A stretch of 13,832 nt of DNA, taken from assembly GCA_016704305.1 (NCBI GenBank), contig JADJAL010000064.1, forward strand, positions 1 through 13,832, given 5' to 3'. Both the position numbers and the translations under genes were made by a program. Positions 1 to 7,493 of this stretch are shown here, piece after piece (the stretch's first letter is position 1; every line of letters starts with the position of its first letter). Origin of the DNA: Haliea sp. GTDB lineage: Bacteria > Pseudomonadota > Gammaproteobacteria > Pseudomonadales > Halieaceae. Below the pieces are notes generated by a model. The model was not told the origin of the DNA, searched no databases, and worked only from the letters and a program-made list of their open reading frames with translations.

Positions 1-753
1 AGATGACGAACATGTTCTGCTGCCACGTGTGCGTGTACTGGAACTCCTCGCGCGTTTGCCAGGCGTGCAGTTCCAGCAGCAACTCAAAGGCCTCGCTGTC
101 GTCCATGCCTGCCACGCCCATGATGTAGCCGAGGCAACCGAGCAGGGTGTCGCGGCCGCTTTCCGGGTGGCGCGCGATGAACGGGTGCCCACGCACCTCG
201 CGCGCATCGTCTGAAAAGCGAATCGCCATGCTGCGGCCCGCCGCTTTATCCCTGGCGCCGTACATCCCGTCCGGCGCGTAGGCAGCACCGGCCGAATGCA
301 GCGCGATGCGCCCGTCAGCCGCGCACGCAGCGCAGGAGGCATTTCCGCCAGCGCTTTCTGCTGGTTGGTAAAGCCGGTTTCGCCGCCCACCGGCGGAATC
401 ACCAGGCTGTACAGGCAGGTGCCGATAGGCGGCTCCTCCAGAAAACTCCAGTCGGAATGCCAGTTCTCGGCGAACAGCGGAGCTTTTTCATCCGCCTTGC
501 GGGTCAGCGCGACCACGTGCTCGCTACCGGGAATCGGCATGAAGTACGGCTCGGCGCCGAACACGCCGAAGTACTGCACAATGCGTTCCAGGTCGGCATC
601 GGACAGCGTCTGGCCGGGAAACGCCAGCACATGATGCTCCATCCAGGCGGTGCGCAGGATGCGAATGGTTGCCGCGTCAAGCGTGCCGGACAGGTCCACG
701 CCCGTGACCGTGGCGCCGCAGGCCTGCCCGGAAGGTTTCACGTCGATCATCAT
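1..753 (-). CDS. TauD/TfdA-family 2-oxoglutarate dioxygenase, 3'-truncated by window edge, one frameshift
   Basis: Fe(II)/2-oxoglutarate dioxygenase of the taurine/alpha-ketoglutarate dioxygenase family; the substrate cannot be told. The start ATG at 753 (a second ATG follows directly) has an AGGAG ribosome site seven bases upstream and lies 13 bases after the stop of the GMC gene, so the two are probably cotranscribed. The first metal motif is visible as WHSDW (His99, Asp101), after an N-terminal block with VLAFPGQTLSDADLE. At about 308-316 the frame shifts by one base. The family signature then continues as RIALHSAGAAYAPDG and HPFIARHPESGRDTLL. The window ends at QQNMFVI, just before the expected WDNR block, so the distal His and Arg are outside. 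Family assignment is firm; the frameshift is probably a sequence error. Confidence 0.85.
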   Translation of the reverse strand, partial: MMIDVKPSGQACGATVTGVDLSGTLDAATIRILRTAWMEHHVLAFPGQTLSDADLERIVQYFGVFGAEPYFMPIPGSEHVVALTRKADEKAPLFAENWHSDWSFLEEPPIGTCLYSLVIPPVGGETGFTNQQKALAEMPPALRARLTGASRCIRPVLPTRRTGCTAPGIKRRAAAWRFAFQTMRARCVGTRSSRATRKAAATPCSVASATSWAWQAWTTARPLSCCWNCTPGKRARSSSTRTRGSRTCSSS

Positions 754-766
754 CGGAAGTCTCCTG

Positions 767-2296
767 TCACAATCGGGGCGCCACTGCTGCCATGATCCGC
801 TCCGCGTTGGCGGCAACCGTCAGTGCCGGATTCGCCGCGCCGGCGCTGCCGGGCAACAGGCTCCCATCCACCACATACAGGTTGCGGTAACCGTAGAGCT
901 GGCCGAGGTTGTCGCAGGCGTCGCCCATTACGGTGCCGCCCAGTGGATGCCAGATCGTCTTCCCCAAAAACGACGGCAAGTTCACTTCCGTGCCGCCAGA
1001 CGCGGTCAACAGTCGCTGGAAACTGGCGCGGCGCGCGAGCGCAGAGGGCGTTGCGCCATCGGGCGACCAGAGAATCTGCACCTTGTCACTGACCGGGTCA
1101 TAACCCAATTGCCCGAGCTCATCCGGCGTGGACATGAGCATCTGTAGCTGGGCGGTGAAAGGCGCAGGCGAGTGCATGGAGGTGATGGGGTAGTCGGGGT
1201 CGCCGTGGTCGATCGACGCGATACAGGCCGGGCCGCCCTGTGGGCTGGCGACGGGAACGGACGCGAGATTTGCCACCAGTTGGTCGCCATTGGTGCCCCA
1301 GCCGCGGCCGATGCGGTCGTTGGCACCTTTCAGTTCACCAGCCAACTGGCTCTTCAGTAGCAACTTACTGCTGTTCATGGAGCCGGCCGCCAGGAACAGG
1401 TGGGTACACTGCAGTTCATAGCGTTCCAGCACCTCACCCGCCGCGCTGAGGCGGCAACAGACGACGGCATAACCCGTGGGAAGCTCCCGAATCATTTCGA
1501 CTTCCGTGAGACCGCGTACCTCGGCCTTGCCACTCTGCACCGCCTCGCGCAGGTAGTTCTTGTCGGTAGAGCGTTTCGCAGGAATGTTACCGTTGATCGC
1601 ATAATTGCCAATACTGACTTGCGGGGGAATGTCGCCGGCGATCTCCTGGCGCACCATGTCCCAGTCGAACGAGGTGTTCGGCCGCAATACCTCAAACCCT
1701 GCGCGTTCGGAATCCGCAATGAACACGCGGTGTGATTCGTAGGTCGGGCTGTCCAGCACGTCATCGGGAATCGGCGCTGCGCCGATCTGCCCGAGCACCC
1801 TCGGGTAGTAGATGTTGTCCATGTCATCGTAGCTGATCTGGGGCAACAGGCGCCTGAACGTCTCGCGCCGCGGCTGGATCAATACCCCGCCGTAAACCAG
1901 TGAACCGCCACCGATGCAGGAGCCACATTGCACGCTGACCGTTTCACCGCTGATCGATTCCAGCAGGCCGGTATTCCTGGGGGGCTCCGACCCGGCCTGG
2001 ACAGGGGGAAGGGGGTTGGTGTTACCCGAGGCGACACCGTTGGAGCCAGCCAGGACATTCGCGCTCTCGCTCTGCCAGTGCTGGCCCCGCTCGAGCACCG
2101 TAACAGGAACGCCGGCCTGGGCGAGGCGCAGCGCCGCGACGGATCCGGCGAAACCGGAGCCGATCACGATGGCGTGCTGCGCACTGCCGCTGCCGCTGCC
2201 ATTGCTGTTGCTATTGCTGCAGCCGGCGGCCAGAGCCGTGCCGGCGGCGAGCAGCGACGAGCGATGAATAAACTGCCTGCGGGAGATCTTGCGCAT
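767..2296 (-). CDS. Tat-exported GMC flavin oxidoreductase, cholesterol-oxidase-like
   Basis: Intact 509-residue protein, one of the few unbroken genes here. It starts with a twin-arginine signal (SRRQFI, residues 5-10), a hydrophobic Ala-rich stretch and a lipobox-like AAGC ending at Cys26, so it is probably exported folded and perhaps lipid-anchored. The FAD dinucleotide motif is VIGSGFAG (44-51) with ERGQHW following. GGGSLVYGG (about 130-137) and WHPLGG (His450), plus Asn489 near the C terminus, match the GMC/cholesterol oxidase plan, and the alignment from memory to Streptomyces ChoA runs over the whole length. The likely reaction is oxidation of a secondary alcohol, possibly a 3-hydroxysterol, with FAD. 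There is no Glu between residues 322 and 392, where ChoA has its isomerase base Glu361. It is first in a two-gene unit with the TauD-type dioxygenase and divergent from the acyl-CoA dehydrogenase. Confidence 0.88.
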   Translation of the reverse strand: MRKISRRQFIHRSSLLAAGTALAAGCSNSNSNGSGSGSAQHAIVIGSGFAGSVAALRLAQAGVPVTVLERGQHWQSESANVLAGSNGVASGNTNPLPPVQAGSEPPRNTGLLESISGETVSVQCGSCIGGGSLVYGGVLIQPRRETFRRLLPQISYDDMDNIYYPRVLGQIGAAPIPDDVLDSPTYESHRVFIADSERAGFEVLRPNTSFDWDMVRQEIAGDIPPQVSIGNYAINGNIPAKRSTDKNYLREAVQSGKAEVRGLTEVEMIRELPTGYAVVCCRLSAAGEVLERYELQCTHLFLAAGSMNSSKLLLKSQLAGELKGANDRIGRGWGTNGDQLVANLASVPVASPQGGPACIASIDHGDPDYPITSMHSPAPFTAQLQMLMSTPDELGQLGYDPVSDKVQILWSPDGATPSALARRASFQRLLTASGGTEVNLPSFLGKTIWHPLGGTVMGDACDNLGQLYGYRNLYVVDGSLLPGSAGAANPALTVAANAERIMAAVAPRL

Positions 2297-2375
2297 TCTC
2301 GTTCCATATTATCGTGGGTGGCGCTACGCCAGCCGGTCGAGGTACAAACTGTGGCGGTCGGGCGCAATACAGGCG

Positions 2376-2404
2376 TTAACACCGGGACGGGTGTGCCGTA
2401 TCAT
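2376..2404 (+). promoter_or_regulatory. Sigma-70 promoter of the acyl-CoA dehydrogenase
   Basis: A -35 box TTAACA (2376-2381, five of six to consensus), a 17-base spacer and a -10 box TATCAT (2399-2404, five of six) stand 49 bases before the acyl-CoA dehydrogenase ATG. Transcription should begin near 2411. It lies in the 157-base divergent gap between the GMC and dehydrogenase genes. On the other strand only a lone -10-like GATAAT, just upstream of the GMC start, is visible. Confidence 0.6.
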
Positions 2405-2453
2405 GCTGCGGCACTCATAACACTTGCCAACAACCACTGCAGGGGACCACAGA

Positions 2454-3708
2454 ATGATAGCCTGGACAGAACAGCAGCAAATGATCAGGGGCATGGTGCG
2501 CGATTTCGTGGAAAAGGAAATCGTGCCGCATATCGACGACCTCGAGTACAACGGCCTGCCGCCCTACGACATCCTGCGCAAGCTGTTCAAAACCTTCGGC
2601 ATGGACGAACTGGCGCGCGCCAACTTCGACAAGCAGATCGCCAGGGAAGAAGCGATCGCGCGCGGCGAGCAGGTGGAGAAGCCGGCGAAGACGGAATCCG
2701 CCGGTGGACCGGTATCCGAGGAGGCGCTGGATGCGGTGGCGATGGGCATACTTCCGATCATTGAAATCAGCCGCCACTGCCAGGGCCTGATTACCGCGAT
2801 GGGTGTATCGGTCGGGCTGACCTCGGGCGCGATCATGGCCAAGGGCACGCTGGCACAGAAGAAGAAGTACGCCGGCGACCTGATGACGCTGAAGAAAATC
2901 GGCGCCTGGGCCATCACCGAGCCCAACTCCGGCTCCGATGCCTTCGGCGCGATGAAATCCACCGCGCGGCGCGACGGCCAGGGCGGCTACATCCTCAATG
3001 GCAACAAGACCTTCATCACCAACGGCCCGCACGCCGATACCATCGTGTTCATCTGTCGCCTCGACGAACCCGGCGTCGAACCGCGCGACCGCAAGATCGT
3101 CTCTTTCATCCTCGATTCCGGCATGCCGGGTCTGGAACAGAGCCCGGCCTTCAAAAAAAATGGGCATCGGCGCCCCGACCGGCGAGCTTTTCCTGTCCGA
3201 TGTAAAAGCCGGGCCGGAGCGCCTGATGGGAGAATCCGAGGATGGCTACGGCCGCTCCGGCGCCAAATCCACGTTCAGTACCGAGCGCTCCGGCGTCGCC
3301 GCGATGGCGCTCGGCCTGGTGGAGCGCTCGCTGGAAATGTCGCTGGACTACGCCCGGACGCGGGTGCAGTTCGACCAACCCATCGGCAGCTACCAGTTGA
3401 TCCAGCTCAAGCTCGCGAAAATGGAAGTGGCGCGACTGAATCTGGAGAACCTGGTATTCCGCTTTATCGAAACGCGGGCCGCCGGCAAGGACATGAGCAT
3501 GGCCGAAGCCTCCGCGATGAAGTTGTACGCCGCGCAGGCCGCAATGGAAGTCACCACCGAGGCGGTGCAGATTTTTGGCGGCGCCGGCTACATGCGCGCA
3601 ACGCGCGTGGAGCAATTGATGCGCGACGCGAAGATCCTGCAGATCTACGCCGGCACGGATGAAATGCAGATCGTGGCGATTGCGCGGGATTTGTTGGGCC
3701 GGGGATAG
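2454..3708 (+). CDS. Acyl-CoA dehydrogenase (one homopolymer frameshift)
   Basis: FAD-dependent alpha,beta-dehydrogenation of an acyl-CoA; 417 residues once corrected. The start ATG at 2454 is preferred because AGGGG sits eight bases upstream; an upstream TTG at 2424 is less likely. The flavin/substrate segment WAITEPNSGSD (152-162) and LNGNKTFITNG follow the family. A run of eight A at 3153-3160 breaks the frame; seven A would join FKK directly to MGIGAPTGE. In the second half, STERSGVAAMALG puts a Glu at 277 and IYAGTDEMQ puts Ala399 where medium-chain enzymes have the catalytic Glu. Thus the base is probably Glu277, as in isovaleryl-CoA and long-chain acyl-CoA dehydrogenases. An insert of about 25 residues rich in Lys and Glu (residues 60-90) lengthens the N-terminal domain. 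Followed by the MFS gene after 31 bases. Confidence 0.9.
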
Positions 3709-3739
3709 GAATCCCGGCGACGGCCATTGGTCTGCACTC

Positions 3740-5068
3740 ATGACAGGCCTTAATCCAACTGCTCGCACGGAATGGCGCCAGTACGGCATGCTGCCGGTCG
3801 TGGCCGCATTGGGCTATGCGACGAGTGTGATCCATATTTACGGCCTCGGCCCTTACATCGAGCCGATCCAGGAGGCATTCGGCTGGTCGCGCACGCAAGT
3901 CACCAGCGGCTTGACCATCGCCACCGTGATCAACGCCGTTTTTTGCATCGCGATCGGCATGCTGGTGGATCGTATTGGGCCACGCACGGTGGGGCTGGTC
4001 GGCGTCCTGCTGACCACGGGTGCGTTTGCGCTACTCGGTACGGCAACCGGCGAACAGGCGAACTGGATTTTGTTGTGGGGCATGCTGGCCTTCGCCACGC
4101 TGCCGGTTCAAGCGACCATTTGGACCAGCGCTGTGGCCAGTCGCTTTGCCACGTCGCGCGGCATGGCGCTGGCCGTGACGCTCAGCGGCGCATCACTCGC
4201 CGCCACGGTATTTCCGTTGCTCGCCACCTGGCTGATCGACACCTACGGCTGGCGCACCGCGTTTGCCGTCGAAGGCGGCATCTGGGCCGCGATCACGTTT
4301 CCGCTGTTGTTGCTGTTTTCCGCGGTGCGCGCGACGTCAAATCCGCCGAACAGCAGGAGGCGACGAGCATGGCTGCGCCACTCACCGGTGTGAGCGCTGC
4401 CGAAGGTTTGCGTTCACTGGTGTTCGCCCGTTTGTTCGTGGCCAGCGTGTTGTTCACGTTCACCATCATTGCGCTGGTCGTGCATTTCATTCCCATCCTG
4501 ACCAACGCCGGGACGGAGCGTTTGGCCGCCGCCAGCGTGGCGTCCCTGATAGGCATTTCGTCGGTCGTCGGGCGTCTGGGCACCGGCTACCTGCTAGATC
4601 ATTTTCGCGCCTCACGCGTTGGCGCGTGATTTTCCTGCTGCCGATCCTCGCCTGCGTTTTGCTGTTGCAGGGCGGCCCCAACGCACTGGCGCAGGCCGCC
4701 GCCGCCATCGTGATCGGGCTGACTTTGGGCTCGTAGATAGACGTGATCGTGTACCTGACAACGAAGCACTTCGGCCTGAAAAACTTTGGCACGATCTACG
4801 GCGGATTGCTCACCGCGTTGTCGATAGGCACGGCGTTCGGCCCGCTGGCGGCTGCCGCTGTGTATGACCACTCAGCGAGCTATGTGCCGTTCCTGTTGCT
4901 GACCATCGTGTTTATGGCGGGGCGGCAAGTCTCGCCCTGGCCAGCCTGCCGCAGCCCGACAACAGCCACAACACGCGCGCCCCGGCACGGGGTTTGGTTC
5001 AAGCCCGCATCGGCACGCGGCCACCGGGAAAGGCGGACGGGGCGAAAAACCACGATTCGATCGCGTAG
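3740..5068 (+). CDS. MFS transporter, broken by about three frameshifts and one stop codon
   Basis: Twelve-helix major facilitator, probably importing a small carboxylate or lipid-derived substrate across the inner membrane; the substrate is unknown. It starts at ATG 3740 with no clear ribosome site, 31 bases after the dehydrogenase, so cotranscription is likely. The cytoplasmic loop motif GMLVDRIGPRTV (helices 2-3) is clear, as is its second-half counterpart GRLGTGYLLDHF. Frame changes occur at a T run at 4316-4319 (four T, five expected), at about 4610-4618, and near 4918-4925. At 4734-4736 an in-frame TAG stands between GLTLGS and IDVIVYL, where relatives have a Glu codon. The end is uncertain: the last frame stops at 5068 and would overlap the convergent dioxygenase gene by 70 bases. 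Whether it is a true pseudogene or error-ridden cannot be decided from sequence. Confidence 0.8.
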
Positions 5069-6040
5069 CGTTGCGTGGTCATGCCAGGTATGCGCCACGA
5101 GCGGTGCAGCAGCCAGTGGTCGAATAACAACATGTCGCCGGCTTTGAAACGCGGAACAACGACAGGCACGCGCGCGAAAGCTGTCCACCTGCCGGTCGGA
5201 AACGGACCAGTCGAAATGACTTTCTTCAGTGGCGGTCAGGTAATAGTCGAGGTTTTCAAGCACCAGTTCCATGCCGGGCGCATCCTCACCCTGCCCACAG
5301 TCGGTCAGGGCAGTCCATACATTCAATGACCGGATCTCATGCTTATCGCCAAGAAAACGTCCGTCCTGGTGCCAGCCTGCCTCGGGCCCGACACTGGGAA
5401 CGCGCCACAATACGAATTTGCTGGCAGAGAATGCGCGCCTCGCCGAGGACGTTCCGCGCCAGCTCAACCAATCCGTGCCGCTCGAGCATATCGCAACTCC
5501 TGAACAACGCCTTGGTGAATCAACCGCCAGAATCCTCCGATGTCGTGAGCGCCGCTGCGGGCGCCTGCAAGCTTGGTGGCATCCTCGCGATTCGGTATTT
5601 TGGGGGGGATTTCTCCAGCAAGGATTGCGCGGCTTTTCGTCCCAGGCCATGCGCCGTTTTCAATCGCAACGCGCAATTCCTCGACTTCCGCCGCTCCAAG
5701 AACACCGGGCACGTAGAGGCAACCGCGCTCGGCAAACGCTGCTCGAACCATCTTTGCCGAGAGTTCGGCGGGGGAGCAGGTCGGCATTGATTGCTCATAG
5801 CGTAAAGGTAACGCTTCATTGGCTACCGACTGCGCGCCGCGCGTCGTAGCCGGCACAGTAGTCAGCCGCAGGTCCCGGATTCGAATCTCACGTTGCTGGT
5901 CCGGTTCGACTCTATTCGCCGCAATCAGGTCGCGCAGCACCTGCACGTCATCGCCTGGCGTACTCGCGGGATTTTCCGACGTACTCGCGGGGCGGTTTAC
6001 CCAATAGGCCGCGAATCTTGTTGCGGAATTTGCTGTACAT
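4999..6040 (-). CDS. Phytanoyl-CoA dioxygenase (PhyH) family protein, several frameshifts
   Basis: Fe(II)/2-oxoglutarate hydroxylase of the PhyH type. The conserved start of the domain reads FAERGCLYVPGVLGAAEVEE. After frame changes near 5500 and 5425 the core follows: GWHQDGRFLG with the HxD metal pair, then SLNVWTALTDCG and DAPGMELV. After another change near 5160 the C terminus reads FKAGDMLLFDHWLLHRS and RYAIESWFFAP, giving the distal His and the 2OG-binding Arg, and ends at TGA 4999-5001. The start is uncertain. ATG 5787 lacks a ribosome site. ATG 6040, with AGGTGAAA before it, opens a frame that joins the domain after one indel near 5955 and adds about 85 residues. It lies 70 bases after the SRPBCC gene and is probably third in its operon. 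Confidence 0.78.
5959..5991. repeat. Pair of 12-base direct repeats, 21 bases apart
   Basis: CGTACTCGCGGG occurs at 5959-5970 and 5980-5991. The period of 21 bases is seven codons, and on the minus strand both copies read REY within the proposed N-terminal extension of the PhyH protein. This gives slight support to that extension being coding. Confidence 0.6.
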
Positions 6041-6110
6041 TTTCACCTGGCTTACTTGCTGTCCTTGTCCTGGCGTCAAGTTTACTAACTTCCCTATACC
6101 TCGCGCTATC

Positions 6111-6572
6111 TCAACAATTACCTGCTTTGTAGAGTTCCTCCGCGCGCTTCTTCAGACCCAGGGCGCAGTCGTTAAACCCTTTCTCCACCAGCTTACCCAT
6201 CTGCTCTATCATCGGGCCGGCGAATTCACCGCTGAATTCATCGACGCTCCAATAGCGGCAGCTGCGGTCATCGATAGGCGTAACGCGCTGCATGCGATCC
6301 GCGTGTATCGGGTCGCCGGGCTTGTTCTCCATCGACCAGACAATGGTGTGGATGGGCTCAACTTTGGTCACATACTCCACCTGTAACTGGGGACCGTTGC
6401 CCATGTCCACCATCATCTGAAGCGGTGACCCCACGACCGGCTTGCCCTTCATGCCCGGGCAGAAGGTGTTCCACAAGCCGTAGTTGTCGAAATCCAGGAT
6501 CACATCCCAGACCACTTGTGCCGGTGCGTTGATGACAATCTCCTCACTGGAGACGCTGTTTGCGGTAATCAT
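6111..6572 (-). CDS. SRPBCC (START/Bet v1-like) family protein
   Basis: Intact 153-residue small cytoplasmic protein with the SRPBCC/polyketide-cyclase pattern. It has an N-terminal strand ending in INAPAQVVWDVILDFDNYGLWN (residues 14-35, given here as the region's motif), a central sheet with VEYVTKVEPIHTIVW, and a long C-terminal helix with MIEQMGKLVEKGFND. Such proteins bind hydrophobic ligands in a cavity; some are cyclases or hydrolases. No catalytic residues can be assigned. The ATG at 6572 has AGGAG nine bases upstream. It begins 18 bases after the SDR stop and is followed by the PhyH gene, so it is probably the middle gene of a three-gene operon. A role in handling or transforming the operon's hydrophobic substrate is an inference. 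Confidence 0.85.
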   Translation of the reverse strand: MITANSVSSEEIVINAPAQVVWDVILDFDNYGLWNTFCPGMKGKPVVGSPLQMMVDMGNGPQLQVEYVTKVEPIHTIVWSMENKPGDPIHADRMQRVTPIDDRSCRYWSVDEFSGEFAGPMIEQMGKLVEKGFNDCALGLKKRAEELYKAGNC

Positions 6573-6590
6573 TGTGTCCCACTCCTTCTC

Positions 6591-7353
6591 TTAATTTGCG
6601 TAACTGACTCCGCCGTTCACCCGCCATGCCTGGCCGTTCACCCACTCCGCGTCATCGGACAGGAGGTAGGCGACCGCGCCGGCAATATCCTGCGGCGCGC
6701 CGTGGCGCGGGCTGCGGGCACCCTTGAGCATCCAGTCTTTCATCTGCGCACATATTGGCGTCCAGCTGCTCGGTCAATACAAACCCGGGGGATACCGCAT
6801 TGCAGCGAATGCCCTGGCGGCCCCACTTCGAGGCGATGTGACGGGACAGCGAATTGACACCCGCCTTGGAGGCCGCGTAGGCGGGCCGCTCCGGTTCGCC
6901 AGCTACCGCCGCATCCGAGGACGTGAGCACGATCGCGCCGCAACCCTGCGCCAGCATTGTCGGCAATACCGCGCGCACCAGGAGTACCGTGCCAATCAGG
7001 TTTACCCGCAGGGTGCGTTCCCACAGCGCGCAGTCATTGCTGAGAATATCCCCGTCCGAGAGGACCGTCTGCAGGTCGGCGACGTTGGCGAACAGGCCGT
7101 CCAGCCGGCCAAAATGCGCGAGCGCGGACGCGACCATCGAATTGATCGAGGTTTCATCGGCCTGGTCGTATTCCCAGGCAACGATATCACCGCCAGCGGC
7201 ATTCAGTTCCGTTGCCAGCGCCCGCGCCGCCGCGATATTGAAGTCGCCGATACCGACCCGCGCGCCCTCGTCGCACAAGCGCCGCACGGTGGCGGCGCCG
7301 ATACCGGTGGCACCACCGCAGACCAGGATGACCTTGCCTTGAAGATTCCTCAT
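6591..7353 (-). CDS. Short-chain dehydrogenase/reductase, one frameshift
   Basis: Classical NAD(P)-dependent SDR, 253 residues once one extra base near 6745 is removed. The nucleotide motif GGATGIG lies at residues 13-19. The catalytic tetrad is Asn118 (VNLIG), Ser145 or Ser146 (LTSSD), Tyr159 and Lys163 (YAASK). PGFVLTEQ follows as expected. Asp37 after the second strand (GIGDFN) suggests a preference for NAD over NADP. The usual NNAG is changed to ANVAD (89-93), which occurs in some members. After the break the C terminus reads MKDWMLKGARSPRHG and ends VNGGVSYAN, the normal SDR ending. The ATG at 7353 follows a GGAAG site. It is first in the likely SDR-SRPBCC-PhyH operon and divergent from the sulfatase. 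Confidence 0.9.
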
Positions 7354-7493
7354 ACCCGCTTCCAGTCACATCGATTTCGCCACCATGGTACACACATGGC
7401 AATTTGAGTGAAGCAGACGAATGTGCAAGTATCCATACCCGTTGCAGCAATCTACAACGCCAGCGCGCTGGGCGCTGGTTGGAGAAGTGAACG
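7354..7493. other. Divergent intergenic region between SDR and sulfatase
   Basis: About 140 bases that should carry both promoters. On the plus strand TTGAGT and AAGTAT are 17 bases apart (about 7403-7431), a weak sigma-70 match. A perfect 12-base palindrome CCAGCGCGCTGG lies at 7460-7471, just before the sulfatase ribosome site. Nothing here can be assigned firmly. Confidence 0.3.
7460..7471. repeat. Perfect 12-base palindrome upstream of the sulfatase
   Basis: CCAGCGCGCTGG is identical to its reverse complement. It could be a regulator half-site pair, but a GC-rich palindrome this short can arise by chance. Confidence 0.3.

Noticed and set aside
1928..2764. 278-residue plus-strand frame overlapping the GMC gene and the divergent promoter
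   Set aside because: Low-complexity Ala/Arg/Gly protein crossing a gene, a promoter and a second gene start; a shadow frame.
2415..3167. 250-residue open frame on the minus strand opposite the acyl-CoA dehydrogenase
   Set aside because: Arg/His/Gly-rich composition and no family motif; it is the antisense shadow of a GC-rich real gene.
5870..5920. Two T-loop-like stretches (GATTCGAATC and GGTTCGACTC), suggesting a tRNA
   Set aside because: No acceptor stem, anticodon arm or D arm could be built around either; the stretch reads as the PhyH upstream coding region.
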